A DNA stretch of 64,000 nucleotides from Sipunculus nudus (Eukaryota > Annelida > Sipuncula > Golfingiida > Sipunculidae), in assembly GCA_026874595.1 (NCBI GenBank), contig CM049318.1, positions 2,293,741 to 2,357,740 of the forward strand, read 5' to 3'. Below are positions 1 through 12,530 of this stretch, piece after piece. Numbering within the stretch: the first letter of the stretch is position 1; every line of letters starts with the position of its first letter. Below the pieces are notes generated by a model. It made no database searches. It was not told where the DNA came from and was given only the letters and a program-made list of their open reading frames with translations. The translations under genes were made by a program, and so were the position numbers.

Positions 1-1256
1 TTTTCATCGGCCTCCCATCATGTCAAGAAAGAAGATTCTAGGTCTAGTCATTACGATTTGTGCCTTGTTAATTGTTGACCGGATCTTTTTAGGTCTAAAA
101 AATAGAAAAAAAAATTAAAAAATACAGGTGGCCCCACCAGTCTGCAGAAACTGATGAAACACTCCATGATCAATATCAATGCAAAGAATTATGGTGTTCA
201 ATGCATTAGTTGTTCAGATACTGGAGCTTTTGTATCAATTTTTTTAATATTTGGGGAGAACTTCTGAGCCCTATAGCTCAAAGGATATGGGTAACAGAGA
301 CCTACATTCAGATCTCCAAGCAGACTTTTCATGGACCTCCCTGCAGGTCAAGAAAGAAGATTCTAGGTTCAGTCGTTACGATTTGTATCCTGTTAACAGA
401 TGAACGCAAAAATCGTAAAAATAAAAACAAAAATACAGGTAGCGCCACCAGTCTGCAAAAACTGATGAAACACTCCATGATCAATATCAATCCAGCTTTT
501 GGATCATTTTTTTCATTATTCTGGGGGATACTTCAGAGCATAATAGCTTGAAGTATAAGGGTAACAGAGACCTAAGTCCATGTTTCCAAGGAGGCTTATC
601 ATTGGCCTCTCTGCATGTCAAGAAAGAAGATTCTAGGTTTAGTCCTTACGATCTGTGCCCTGTTAACAGATGATCGCATCTTTTATGGTCTCTTAAATAG
701 AGAAAAAAAATCGTAAAAAATCGGAAAAAAATACAGGTGGCGCCACCATTGTGCAACAACTGACCCAGGGTCATGAAGCTCAGCTGACAAGCATGACCTG
801 TATTTAAAGCCTGATGGTATACCATATGGTATCTGACCATCCTGGAAGATGGAAGGTTAGGGATGAAAAGTCTGACTTGAAATGCATCCACAACTTTTTT
901 CAAGAAGCTGGTCCTGTGACATTGACCCTTGACCCTAAGACCTTAATATCAAAAGGTTTGTTCCTCTATTGACATGTAAGGTTTGGGATGATTATTTTGG
1001 CTATAAGAATTAATTCTGGGAGGTGCAAACACACCCCGTAACTCAGAGAATATAGGTCACAGTGACCTAATTTCAGATCTGCAAGGAGATCTTTTAAGAA
1101 CCTCTAAGACTGTATAGGGTTAATGTATCTAGCCCTTACAGTTACAATTTGTGCCCTGCTAACGGCACGACGGCTGGCCGGACGGACAGACGGAAGGACG
1201 ACGGACAAAGACCCATCGCTATAGCACAGCATGACTAAAAGTCAGCTGAGCTAAAA
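1..1256 (+). repeat. Modular tandem-cored repeat element (left end outside window)
   Basis: Positions 1-760 hold about 2.5 units of the G core. Each unit runs through 'gaagattctaggt', 'acgatttgtgccctgttaac', an A-rich stretch, a GGTGGCGCCACC-like palindrome (737-748 is perfect), 'ctccatgatcaat' and 'gtaacagagacctaa'. From about 760 to 1010 the sequence switches to A-type monomers (tgacattgacccttgaccct near 917). From about 1010 it enters a terminal module: 'ggtgcaaacacacccc', 'tttgtgccctgctaacgg', an ACGG/ACAG microsatellite near 1160-1205, and an end at 'gtcagctgagctaaaaa' near 1254. The two cores share one terminal module. No transposase is visible, so this is non-autonomous. The small ORFs across it are chance. 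Confidence 0.8.
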
Positions 1257-1984
1257 ATCACTGAAACTGCACTGACAAAAGGATTTCTAAGGTGGCTGAC
1301 TGGCAGACACATGGATTTCTGACAAGTCTGATATTTGATATCACACATCCTCCAATAAGAGACCAAACTTGTAGCAAATTCTCCAAAGGATGTTACAGTA
1401 ATGAATGTCCAAAACAATTCAAAAGGCATTTTCAGGCCCTTATATTAGATTTATAGATATGCAAATGTAAAAAGTGTAAGTCCAATATTTTTTATTATCA
1501 CTCTGCTTTTCAATGGGATCAGCAGGGTAGGTAAACTGCAAAACCTGAAAGAAAAGAAATGCAGAAAGCATGACTAAAGGTCTTGTAATAAAAAAAGCCA
1601 TCCTAAATCCAGGTACACATCCACATATTATGAGAACAAACATTTGCTTTTATATCTGGTGATTTACATAAAAATATTCAGATATCTAGGAAACTAAGTT
1701 TATTGCTATGATTCCATAAAATAAACTGCAAAATGTTCCCATCATCTTATAAATCAGTAGCTAAACCTTAATACTATACTCTCACAGTCTTAATGCCTGG
1801 CTAAAGCATTCCGACGCCAGTGTTTTTGTTATGCAGTAACGAGGTATTTATCACTCAGCCTTATCACTTAACAGGCTGATACAAAAGAGAGTCATATGTC
1901 ACCAGCATCACGCACAATTACAGCCACACAGTGAGATGTACCATAACCAATGGTTATATGTACAAGAAAAATAGAGATGGTCTA
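1257..1984. other. Non-coding stretch, nothing recognised
   Basis: AT-rich unique-looking sequence between two repeat elements. The short minus-strand ORFs here have no recognisable motif, splice context or composition shift. Confidence 0.5.
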
Positions 1985-3097
1985 CAAAATAAGTTATTGT
2001 GAACATCCCTGACCTATGACCTTGGCCTTTTGCCCACATATCAACTGGATTCTTTCTAAATGATGGGTAACTACTAACCACTTACATCTGGCCGGGTGTA
2101 ATTACTTGGCAACCAATAAGTGAATAACTTAGACCTGCAACCTAACTTAAGTTAAATCAATAAGTTATTTCTCCATGCAAAAAGACCCATAAATATGAAG
2201 TTTGAATCACATTCAGTGATACATAGATGTGGCATATGTGAAAGACTGAAGGTTTGGGTTGAACAGTTTCACTTGAAATATGTTCACAAGCATTTAGAAC
2301 AATATTGTGACCTTGACCTTTGACCTTTTGAACTCAACATCAATAGGCTTCTTCCCCTATTGGTAAGTAAGCCATTATGACAGATGGAAAGTATAGATTG
2401 AAAAGTTTGCCTGAAAAAGACTCCACGCAAGAAGAGGGTGCTGTGAACTTGACCTTTGACCTCAAAATCAACAGGTCTTTTCCCCTGTTGGCAGAAAGCG
2501 ATATCAGTGCTGAAAGGTTTGGAATGAAAGGTCTAGCTTGAAATGTGTCCACAACCTTTTCAAAGAAGTGGATCCTATGACCCTGACCTTTGACCTTGTG
2601 ACCTCAACATCTATAGGATTCTTCTCCCACTTAGAAGGTGAGCTATATGTGAAAGATCAAAGAATTGGGATGAAAGGTTTGGCTTAAAATGGATCCACAG
2701 GCTTTTAAAAGAAGTTGGTTCTGTGACCTTGACCTTCGACCTTGTGACCTCAAAATAATTATGGTTCTTCCCCTGTTGGTAGGTGAGCTGTATGTGAAAG
2801 ATGGAAGGTTTGCGATGAAAATTTTGGCTAAAAGAATTATTTCTGGGGGTGCAAACACACCCCATAACTTCGAGAATATAGGTCGCAGTGACCTAATTTC
2901 AGGTTTGCAAGAGGATCTTTTTAGAACCTCTAAGACTGCATAGGGTTCATGGCCCTAGCCCCTATGGTTACGATTTGTGCCCTGCTAACGGCCGGACGGC
3001 CGGCCGGCCGGACGGACGGACAGACGGAAGGACGACGGACAAAGACCCATCGCTATAGCCCAGCATGACTGAAAATCAGCTGAGCTAAAAACTGATG
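1985..3097 (+). repeat. A-type 145-bp tandem array with ACGG terminal module
   Basis: Starts with a diverged monomer near 1995 (ctgacctatgaccttggcc), then roughly four A-type monomers at about 2305, 2450, 2580 and 2725. Each contains a TGACCTTGACCTTTGACC-like block, then 'ttcccctattggca', 'ggtgagctatatgtg' and 'ggatgaaaagtttggct'. At about 2835 the array passes into the terminal module seen in the first element: ggtgcaaacacacccc, tttgtgccctgctaacgg, a CGGA/ACGG microsatellite at 2990-3030, and the end 'atcagctgagctaaaaa' at about 3090. Orientation is the same as the element to its left. Confidence 0.75.
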
Positions 3098-3653
3098 TGA
3101 CATCCCGTGATAAATATCCATGCAAAGGATCATGGTGATCAATGCATTAGTTGTTCAGATACTTGAGCTTTTGTAACAAATTTTTCATTATTCTGGGTGG
3201 GTACTTCGGAGCCCCATAGCTTAAAGAATATGGATAACAGAGACCTAATTTTAGATTTCCAAGAAGACTTTTCATGGACCTTTTTGGATGTAAAGTGGAT
3301 GATTTCAGGTCCAGCGGTTAGGATTTGTGCCCTGTTAACAGATCACCACATCTTTTTATACGTCTCAAAAATAGAAAAAAAATCGTAAAAATCGATAAAA
3401 ATACAGGTGGCGCCACAAGTCTGCAGAAACTGATGGTACTCTCCATGATCAATATCAATGCAAGGAATCATGCTGATCAATGCATTAGTTGTTCAGATAC
3501 TTGAGCTTTTGTATCAAATTTTTCATTATTCTCGGAGGTACTTCAGAGCCCCATAGCTTGAAGAATATGGGTAACAAAGACCTAATTCCAGGACGGACGA
3601 CGGACAAAGAGTGATCACTATAGCTTAGATGACTTACAGTCAGCTGAGCTAAA
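3098..3653 (+). repeat. G-core repeat element with terminal module
   Basis: Directly abuts the previous element. It holds two G-core units with 'catgatcaatatc', 'gtgatcaatgcattagttgttcagatac' split across the line, and ggtggcgccac at about 3406. It closes with a short 'acggacgacggacaaagagtgatc' region and the same end 'agtcagctgagctaaaaat' at about 3650. Confidence 0.75.
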
Positions 3654-4344
3654 AATTGCATCCTTATATAAAATGGTCCGTTATCCTGATTATAAGTACA
3701 TCACCCCCTGCAGAGTGTCTCCTCCTGACAAGGAAAAATAAAGCAATCAATCCCTGTCTACAAATCTAACATGATCAGAAAGCATTCTCTAGGATTTTCA
3801 GCGATTTAACCACGTGGCCGCCGGCTGTTTTCTTTATTCCTGAACGTTTACAAATGTTCCTTTGCCTAAAGAAACACCAAAGCAACGTAATTACATCGAC
3901 CATACAGATCTAAAAGACATTTTCCCTGACAAGTATTTAATAAAAGACCAGCCGTAAAAGCTATTTGTGGTATTCACGGCCACAGACTGCTGTGTTTGCC
4001 AACTAATTTGTCTGCCCTGTCAGAAAGCACAGCCCAGGCAGACAGGTGTTCCGTTACCGCCGATCTGATTTGTCCACCGTTGATAACATTGTATCATCTA
4101 GACATGTAATTTCATATCAGGTCTGCTCTGTCAATCAACGTGTCTGTTGTTAAAAAAAAAAACAGCCGTCGGTGAACAATTAAAAAACAGAAAGGAATAC
4201 CAGCGAAAAATTAAAATGCTTTCACTTTGTCGTTCATTAAATATATTAAATTCTTTCAAAGTGTGCAATATTGGCAGTTGAGTGACTAAATATTTCTATG
4301 TACACATTTATTATGTCTCTTGTTAAGCCAGGTGTAAGCGCTTG

Positions 4345-4348
<4 letters not shown>
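3654..4348. other. Non-coding stretch, nothing recognised
   Basis: AT-rich sequence with scattered CpG-containing words (ccgccggctg near 3820). No open frame with splice sites and no repeat was recognised. Confidence 0.45.

Positions 4349-4390
<42 letters not shown>
4349..4390. repeat. (AG)n microsatellite
   Basis: About 21 uninterrupted AG dinucleotides. The apparent minus-strand ORF through it is poly Ser-Leu caused by the repeat. Confidence 0.95.
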
Positions 4391-4393
<3 letters not shown>

Positions 4394-4779
4394 CGGAACG
4401 ACCACATAACAGGAGAAATCAATCGCATGATACAAAACACGTCAGAAGAAATATAAACATTGATAATAACCACCTCGTGTACGGCTGAAGAGCACGTTTT
4501 TAACCGAATATATTCATTAATAAAATCTAGTTTTAAGTGATGAGGCAGTTGGATGTTAGGGGTACAGTCATACAACTGATTGGTCTATATATATAAGTAC
4601 ACAACCTCTTAATAGACCGACCAATCAGCTGACAAATAACATCATATGATGAAAGGGCACTAATCGTGACGAAAATAATTTTTATGGAAATCAAAATATT
4701 CACAATTAAACACAGGATACGTTTATTGTGAAATCTATTCCAAGGGACCAACCGAAAAGCTAAGACATATCCAAAAGAC

Positions 4780-5045
4780 TGTGGAAAAAAATGAGAGGAA
4801 AGCTAAGACATATCTGATTGACTTTAAAAATGATAATGAGCAGAAGGCTTATTGACACATCAAAGTGACATTTAAGAGAATGGGAGGAAAGCTTAGACAC
4901 TTCCGGGGACTTTAAACAGAATGAGAGAAAAGCTTAGACACATTCGAGGACTTAAAGCAGAATGGGAGGAAAGCTTAGACATTGTCTATGTGGACTTTAA
5001 ACTGAATGGGAGGAAAACTTAAGTATACCTGGGGGACTTCAAATA
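4780..5045 (+). repeat. Imperfect ~45-bp tandem repeat
   Basis: About six degenerate units built on 'aatgggaggaaagcttagac', followed by acattcgaggacttaaa-like sequence. The best-matched units lie between 4880 and 5020. Unit length varies by a few bases. Coding potential is not apparent. Confidence 0.7.
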
Positions 5046-8000
5046 TTAAGAGAAGTCGAACAGACAAAGGAACAATCAGACACATTTGAGGGACACTAAT
5101 TTACTATTATTATCATAAATGACGCAAGGTATTGGATATAATAAAATCACCTATATATATTTAACGTCGGCTGATTGATTTAATTTCTCTTTACAGCTGA
5201 GGATACGGTTCACTTGTATGTATCATGTATAACTATCTTGTCCTGTAAATGAATGCATGAAATATTTTTAAAACTTTGCGTCCCACTGCTTTTAAAGAAA
5301 TTACATTCCTTGGTCCCTGTCAAATTGTATTTATATATATGCACATGCACTGGTATTTCTATTGTTTTAATTAACGTCATACTGCATACTGAAAACGTTA
5401 AAATAAGAAGCACAACTCTTAAATAATTTCAAAAGGACGAACTTAGCCTCAAACTATATGCACTCAGATTTGAGAGCATTTGGTTTTTCAGACCGTTAAA
5501 TTAAGCAGGTGGTCGCGACTGGGGGTATATTTTTAACACACGAACAGCTATCAAAGTATCAATGAAGCGAAATAAGCCCGGAATAGAGGGTATGCTTCAA
5601 AAACTCTAACGAGATAATGATCTGGTGTCGAGAGTATAAGCCTCGAACTCGAGTGCCGCCGACAGCAACGTTATCATGGTTCACTGCGCATGCGCGGTCA
5701 TCATTGTCATGACCTCATTGCTCTGTCACTTGACGCGTTCAGCCAATTGAATGCTATGTAATCTCCCTTCAAAAAGATCAAATAGTGAATTACTTAGAAA
5801 AATGTAATGTTCCTTATATGTCAACACTATCTGCAATGCAGTGTCATTTCAAAATGAATGGCCTTATAACCGAAATACGCACGATTCGTCATTAGCTCTA
5901 TCTATATCTATACTGCCATTATTATATGTCCGTATATCTGTAAAACATGTCCAATTTGTTAAGGTATAGTCATTTTGTTTTGGTATACACCCCAAAGAAG
6001 GACTTATGTGCAGTCATTTTCAAATCATCCAAATCTGCCATCGGTCGTAATTGTCCTTATTTTAAAGCTTGCCGGGTTCGCTTATATGTCGAGAGTATAA
6101 GCACATGGGTCGACACATGAATCACCTATCATGAAAAAAATGAAACTCAACTAAATATTTATTAAAAATAATGTATATATATATATATATTTAATAAATA
6201 TTATATAAACAGTTTAATGTACACCTTTGAAGCAGACATTGTTTATTCTGTCTCGCTTGCCTTCATCAGCTCTTTAATAACTGAAAATTTTAAATAAAGA
6301 AATACATTAAAAGACAAATTATGGGCGTTGGTCTTAATTATTTTACAGCATCATGATTAAAATGTTAAATAAAAAACAAATAAAAAATAGAAACTTGTGA
6401 ATTAATTATCAATTGTGTTTTCTCAAATGCCTAATGTAGGTATATTCACTCCCATGTATGGTTTCTGTTTTCCAAATGATGGTTTGAATGTCGGCTTAAT
6501 TTATCACTATTATATCACCTGTGACGCATGAAATGTAGTAATTTGGATAATCACCAGATAAATGCAAAAGAGTTTAAACGCTCCACAAAGCTACGATGCA
6601 TTTAATTTATTGATAAGTTTAAAAAGCCCATTAGATTAAAGGGCCGTGTAAAGGGCTTTGATCTTTATGCTCTGACTGACACGTTTTTCGTTTTCTGGTG
6701 CTTTTAGTGGTTTAGTGCACAAGACGTTTAGCAAGCCTAATGTGAGTTGGCCAAAAAAGCGACCAATTCTTCATTGAAATAAACTAAATTGAAACCATTG
6801 GATCGCCATTATCGGTCTCATTGCGCAGTAATTATATTTATAATTACCCTAATATGTAAAATTATGTATTTATGATTTCAATCACCTGATGAACCGATGA
6901 GGCATAATCAGTGGTATAGGGACTTTGATGAGTCACATACCAGTATATATATATATATATATATAAATTAACAAACATTATGCTCTGATTTACTTTATTA
7001 TCGGATATTATAGAGATTGGTAGAATAACTGTATAAATTCTGTCGTGCATACGACAGGATAACCTTTAATGTACCAAAAAGTTCAGTAGTTCATTTACAG
7101 AAGTTGCGTGGATCAAAGACACAATGCTCTGATAAAAAAACAGGAGAAGCTGTTCCGCGAAACACGTTACCTAATACTATTACAGATTACCTTATATATA
7201 TGGGTAAGGAGCACTATCACCTGTTGCGTATGAACACGTTTATGAGTGGGGTTGTTTAATTGTGTCCATATAGCAGATAGGGGAAAGCTAATCTATAAAC
7301 TGACATTATGCTGGAATGTTGGAATTTTTATAATTTTATCTTTAGTAGAAGAAGAATTCGAAACGAACAATCAACTATGGATGACATTTTACTGCTATTT
7401 TTATAACTAAAAGGATAAAATGATATTCGTGATTAATAATATTATTTAATACTTTTAATATTATTATAAAATAATTATACAATCATATTTGATGATCAAA
7501 ATAATTTCACTGAAACGGAAGATTCTTTTTTTCCAGAATCCAGAAATATACCACTAGTACATATACCACTAGTAGTACATGGAGCAAACAGTGTATACAT
7601 GCATAAACATATATATTCATATACAAACACTCACCTGAGGTTACCTGTAAAAGTTTAATTCTTCCATAATATGCACCCAGTCATAGTCAAAGGTCGATAT
7701 ACAAGGCAGAACTGTCAATCTGATTACAGTATGGGTAACAAGACAAATATGCTTTAGAAACGAAAACATGTGTGTACTTACCCTAAAGCCGGTGAGATCT
7801 GCCATATTTGGTTAATCCCTGAGATATAATGACTGTAGATTAAATTACAAATCCACCTCTAGTACGTAAATCCTTACTAGTGCTCACATGTGTATCAACA
7901 GACAACCCATAGCGTTCTTATTTTGACCCGTACGGGTGCTGAGCGTTATCTTTAGATGCGTTGGGGTGGGGTCGGCTGGTAGGTCTAACCATGCGGATAT

Positions 8001-9640
8001 GCCAGTATCAAAACAAATCGAGCAAACTTAACTTAAATACATGTTAAACACCGTGTGCTCCGCCATAAGGTCTATTGAAATGTCGTATTAGTTTAGGGCC
8101 AGCGATCAGCCTGCGCTACCTGTTAAAAACGTGACATAAAGAGGGCGGGTTGACCCTGTGTTGTAGGCCGCTAACGAGTTGTCACCCACAGGTGCGTGTG
8201 ACGGAATTTTGTTTATCTCTTATATATATGGGAGATAGAGTATACGTGCGTACAGGTATCTGTATTTATTTTTTTTTCTATTTTTGTTTTTGTTTTCATA
8301 CAAATAAGAATTACGCATCTCACATGATATGGGATGGGTGATGGCCGGTAGACTTATTAAGGTTTACATTGAAATTATATGTAAGGTCGGTTAAAAGTCA
8401 TTGAATTCTGTGATTTCAAGGCAAGTTTTGGAAAAAAATTAAATTCCATTTTTTTGATAAAAAAAAAACACAGTTGAAACAATAAAAAAACTTTTGAGAG
8501 ACTGTCATGTACTTTAATAATAGTCCACTAAAACGTGTCTTACTGTTTTACTGGGTGCTTAAAATATTACAAAAAACTATTAAAGTTAATTAAAATTTTA
8601 TAAATGTGTAAACCATAAGAAAACCCACTGTAACAGATCTAAAGTAAGGTATACTTTGATAATTTATTATGGATTAAAAACAAGGTTTAGATTGATTTTA
8701 GATATAGGTTTTTTTGCCCATCCTGTTTGCTACCTTAAACAGAGCTTCTGCAAAGACTTGTACTTTGCACATATATGCCTGCATATATTGAGATAATTAA
8801 AGCATATATTACTTTCGCTTTTAGTCTGAAGTGGGACGGGCCATGAGTATTTTAATTCATGCAGTAGCTCTGAGTAAAACAACTATATCCTTCTCCTTTA
8901 TTCATCCAAATTAAATCGTTCGCTTCAACGGAGAGACCTAATCGATGATCAAATTCTTCTTAAATATCACACGACGTGATTACAATGATACGATTAGCAG
9001 ATCCGGAGTTAAGCAGCGGTATGTCGTATTCAATAAATGCCACTTTCGCATGAGCAGACGTTTCGCCAGTTTCCGGGGATAAACGAGACTGTTTCGCGCC
9101 GGATCAGACTTGGTTATCCCATACACCTGCCTTGGTGTCGGATGTTGCTCCCACTCTATATCACCTTATCGGGGATCCACAAGGACTAATGGATATTAAA
9201 CATGTGACGTCATACATTGCAGTTTAAAATGGCTCATGAATGGTTATTTTAATGAGCAAAACCTTTTTAATCATGAAAATTTACAATGCGCCTGTCTTAG
9301 TTCTTAATTACCTAAAACTGTGTATACCTTCCAGAAAGGTAGTTCATTCAGCAGATTTTCCATTGAATTATTTTAATTGACACTCAAATGTCAGTCTCTA
9401 AAAGTGTATGCAGGACGTCAGAGTATTTACTGGGTAATACAAGGTATACAAATTAATCTTTACCTTAAATAGTGTTGACTAAGTCGCTCTTTTTTTTTTT
9501 ACTGTTTGAGCAGGTTTCTGTCAATTATATATGCAATACAAGAACGAGAGATAACGAAAAGCATACACAAGATACAAACAGATAGGGAAAATATATGTGT
9601 GCTTGGAGATTTATTTCTGAGCAAACAGGACTTTCGAAGC
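5046..9640. other. Long intergenic or intronic stretch
   Basis: No gene or named repeat is supported. It holds short (TA)n runs near 6175-6192 and 6944-6965, an AT hairpin (aatatttatt / aataaatatt) around the first of these, and two copies of 'gtcgagagtataagc' near 5626 and 6088. The CpG-containing segment near 9030-9180 could be an untranslated exon or regulatory DNA, but nothing in it decides this. Confidence 0.4.
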
Positions 9641-12010
9641 TTTTTAGCTCAGCTGATTGAAAGTCATCTGAGCTATAGCGATCACTCTTTGTCCGTCATC
9701 CATCCGGCCGTCCGGCCGTCTGTCCGTTAACAGGGCACAAATGGTAACCATAAGACCTAGAATCTTCTAACTATACATCCAGAGAGGTCCATGAAAAATC
9801 TCCTTGGAAACCTGAAATTAGGTCTCTGTTACCCATATTCTTTGAGCTAGGGGGCTCCGAAGTAACCCCCAGAATAATAAAAAATTTGATCTCCATGATT
9901 TTTTGCATGGATATTGATCATGGAGGGTTTCATCAGTTTCTGCAGACTGGTGGCGCCACCTGTATTTTTACGATTTTTTTTCTCTATTTTTGAGACCTAA
10001 AAAGATGCGGTCATCTGTTAACAGGGCACAAATCGTTACAACTGGACCTAGAATCTTATTTCTTGACATGCAGGGAGGCCCATGAAATGTCTTTTTGGAA
10101 ACCTAAAACTAGGTCTCTGTTACCTCAAACTTCTTAGCTATGGGGCGTCAAACTACTTCCCGGAAGAATGAAAAATTTGATACAAAAGCTCAAGTGTCTG
10201 AACAACTAATGCATTGATCACCATGATTCTTTGCATGAATATTGATCATGGAGTGTTTCATCAGTTACAACTGGACCTAGAATCTTCTTTCTTGACAGGC
10301 AGGGAGACCAATTAAATTGTCTCCTTGGAAACCAAAAATTATGTCTCTGTTACCCAAAACCTCTGAGCTATTGGGCTTCGAAGTACTCCCCAGAATAATA
10401 GAAAATTTGATACAAAAGCTCAAGTATCTGAAAAATTAATGCATTGATCACCATGATCCTTTGCATGAACATTGATCATGGAAAGATCCATCAGTTCTTG
10501 CAAACTGGTGGCGCCACCTGTATTTTTTCTATTTTTTACGATTTTTTTTCTCTTTTTTAATATTTCAAAGAAGCTGTCATCTGTTAACAGGGCACAAATC
10601 TTAACAACCGGACCTGGAATCTTTTAACTTAACATCAGGGGATGTCCATGAAAAGTCTCTGTGGAAAAGTGAAATTAGGTCTCTGTTACCCATATCCTCC
10701 GAATTATGGGGCTCGAAATTACCCCTCAGAATAATTAAAAAATTAGTACAAAAGCTCCAGTATCTGAATAACAACTAATGCATTGATTGCCATGAGTTTT
10801 TTTGCATGCATATTGATCATGGAGTGTTTCTTCAGTTCCTGCAGACTGGTGGCCCCATCTTGATTTTTTTTCAAATTTTTACGCATTTTTCTCTCTATTT
10901 TTGAGATCTTATTTAACATTTTGTCCTCAAGTTAGGTATGATCACCAATTGTTCCTACTTAAATCTTAGAGGAGTTAGAAACCTGTTGACCTTGACCAGT
11001 ATCTTCAAGGTGAAATCAGCAGAAAGTTATTGTCTTGTGGATGAGATACCTTTTGAAGGGTTGCATATTTTCCTCCAAAATTTGAAACACTCATTGTTCT
11101 TACCAAAATTTCATCGAAGTTTGAAACCTGGTGACCTTGACTTTTTCCTTCGAGATCAAATCTACTGAAATGTAACATTTTTTTTAACCCCATTAATTTT
11201 GTAGTATTTCCAATTTTGTCCTCAAATATAGTACACCATTCGTCACTACCAAGTTCTCAGACGAGTTTGAAAACTTGTAACCCTAATAAGGATCTTCAAG
11301 GTCAAATCAGCCGAATTATAGTTATTGTCTTGTGGATGAGATAACTTTGAAGGGCTGCAAATTTTCCTCTGAAATTTGAAACACTTATTGTTCCCACCGA
11401 AATCTTGGATGTGTTTGAAAATATGTGACCTTGACCTTGATCTTCAAGGTCAAATTTATGCAATTCTAAGCTTATTGTTACCCCATAACTTAGGAAGTAC
11501 TGAAGACAGAAACAAAGCCATTCTAGTTTCAATTTTTTATGTCTTTTTTGAGAACTTCAAATGAAGCAGTTGTCCATTAACAGGGCACAAATCATGAGTG
11601 TTGGACCTAGAATCTTCTAACTTGAAATCCTTAGAGTTCCATGAAAAATATTCTTGAAAACTTTAAACTAGGTCATGGTTAACTATATTTTTGCAAACTA
11701 GGGGAGAAAACATGATTTTTAAGCACCAAGTGAGTCAGATGGGGCACAGATTTTATCCATTTGACCTAAAATCCTCATACATGACTTTCAGGGAGGTCCC
11801 TAAAAATCTCCTTGGAAACCTGAAATGTCACTCTGACCCATTTTCAGCAAGCTGTGTAAAAGAACTTGCTTTTTACACTTAATTAGTCTGGTAGGCACAA
11901 ATGGTAGCACTGCATGTAGAATAAGGTCACTGTAACCTATATCTTAGGGCTGTTGGCAGAATGCATGATTTTGAGCACTCTGGAAGTCTTTGCCCACTTT
12001 TCAAGGCTCC
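9641..12010 (-). repeat. G-core repeat element, inverted, with nested ~295-bp dimer array
   Basis: Begins with the terminal module in reverse (ttagctcagctgattgaaag, 'ctttgtccgtc', CGTC/CGGC microsatellite at 9690-9728, 'ttaacagggcacaaat'). Then come several G-core units with ggtggcgccacc near 9949 and 10508. At 10915-11500 a different array intervenes: two copies of an approximately 295-bp unit ('attttgtcctcaa' at about 10918 and 11213; 'gtcttgtggatgagata' at about 11032 and 11327), each with gaccttgacc and ttcaaggtca blocks. From about 11560 diverged G-core units return and fade out near 12010. Confidence 0.75.
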
Positions 12011-12530
12011 TTAGTATACATCAGTAAACTACATCTAACTCCTCAACAGTAGAAATTTAAAATAAAGTTTCAGCGTAATATGGGTGCCCAGTGTTAGACC
12101 TTGCCATCTCTGGTACGTAAACACTGACTTCTGTCATCTGTATGACCTTTTGAACTTTACGTATATAAATACGTATAATAATATAATACATAAATACCAT
12201 GCTGTCGGGACACAGACACATTGTGCTGTCACACACTTGGTGGACCGATTGGTACTCGATATCTAAATCAAATATATATGACCACATATATATACAAGTG
12301 GTAATCCAATTAATCGATCATATCGATGATTGGTCCTTTTCTTTCCTAATCGATTAATTCAGAAAATATCAGGAATATAAAAAGACGGGACACAGAGTAA
12401 TTAAAACTACATTAAAACTTAACCTTGTGTCACAGCGAACAAGTGTCAACAAACCGGCCATTACCTTGAACTCTGAGCTTGGCGTAGAAGTGAATCTTAA
12501 TTAAATCGGTCAACATCAACAATATCTTTT
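12011..12530. other. Non-coding AT-rich stretch
   Basis: Holds short ATAT runs near 12275-12295 and an inverted repeat (aattaatcgat near 12308, atcgattaatt near 12348). No gene is supported. Confidence 0.4.
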
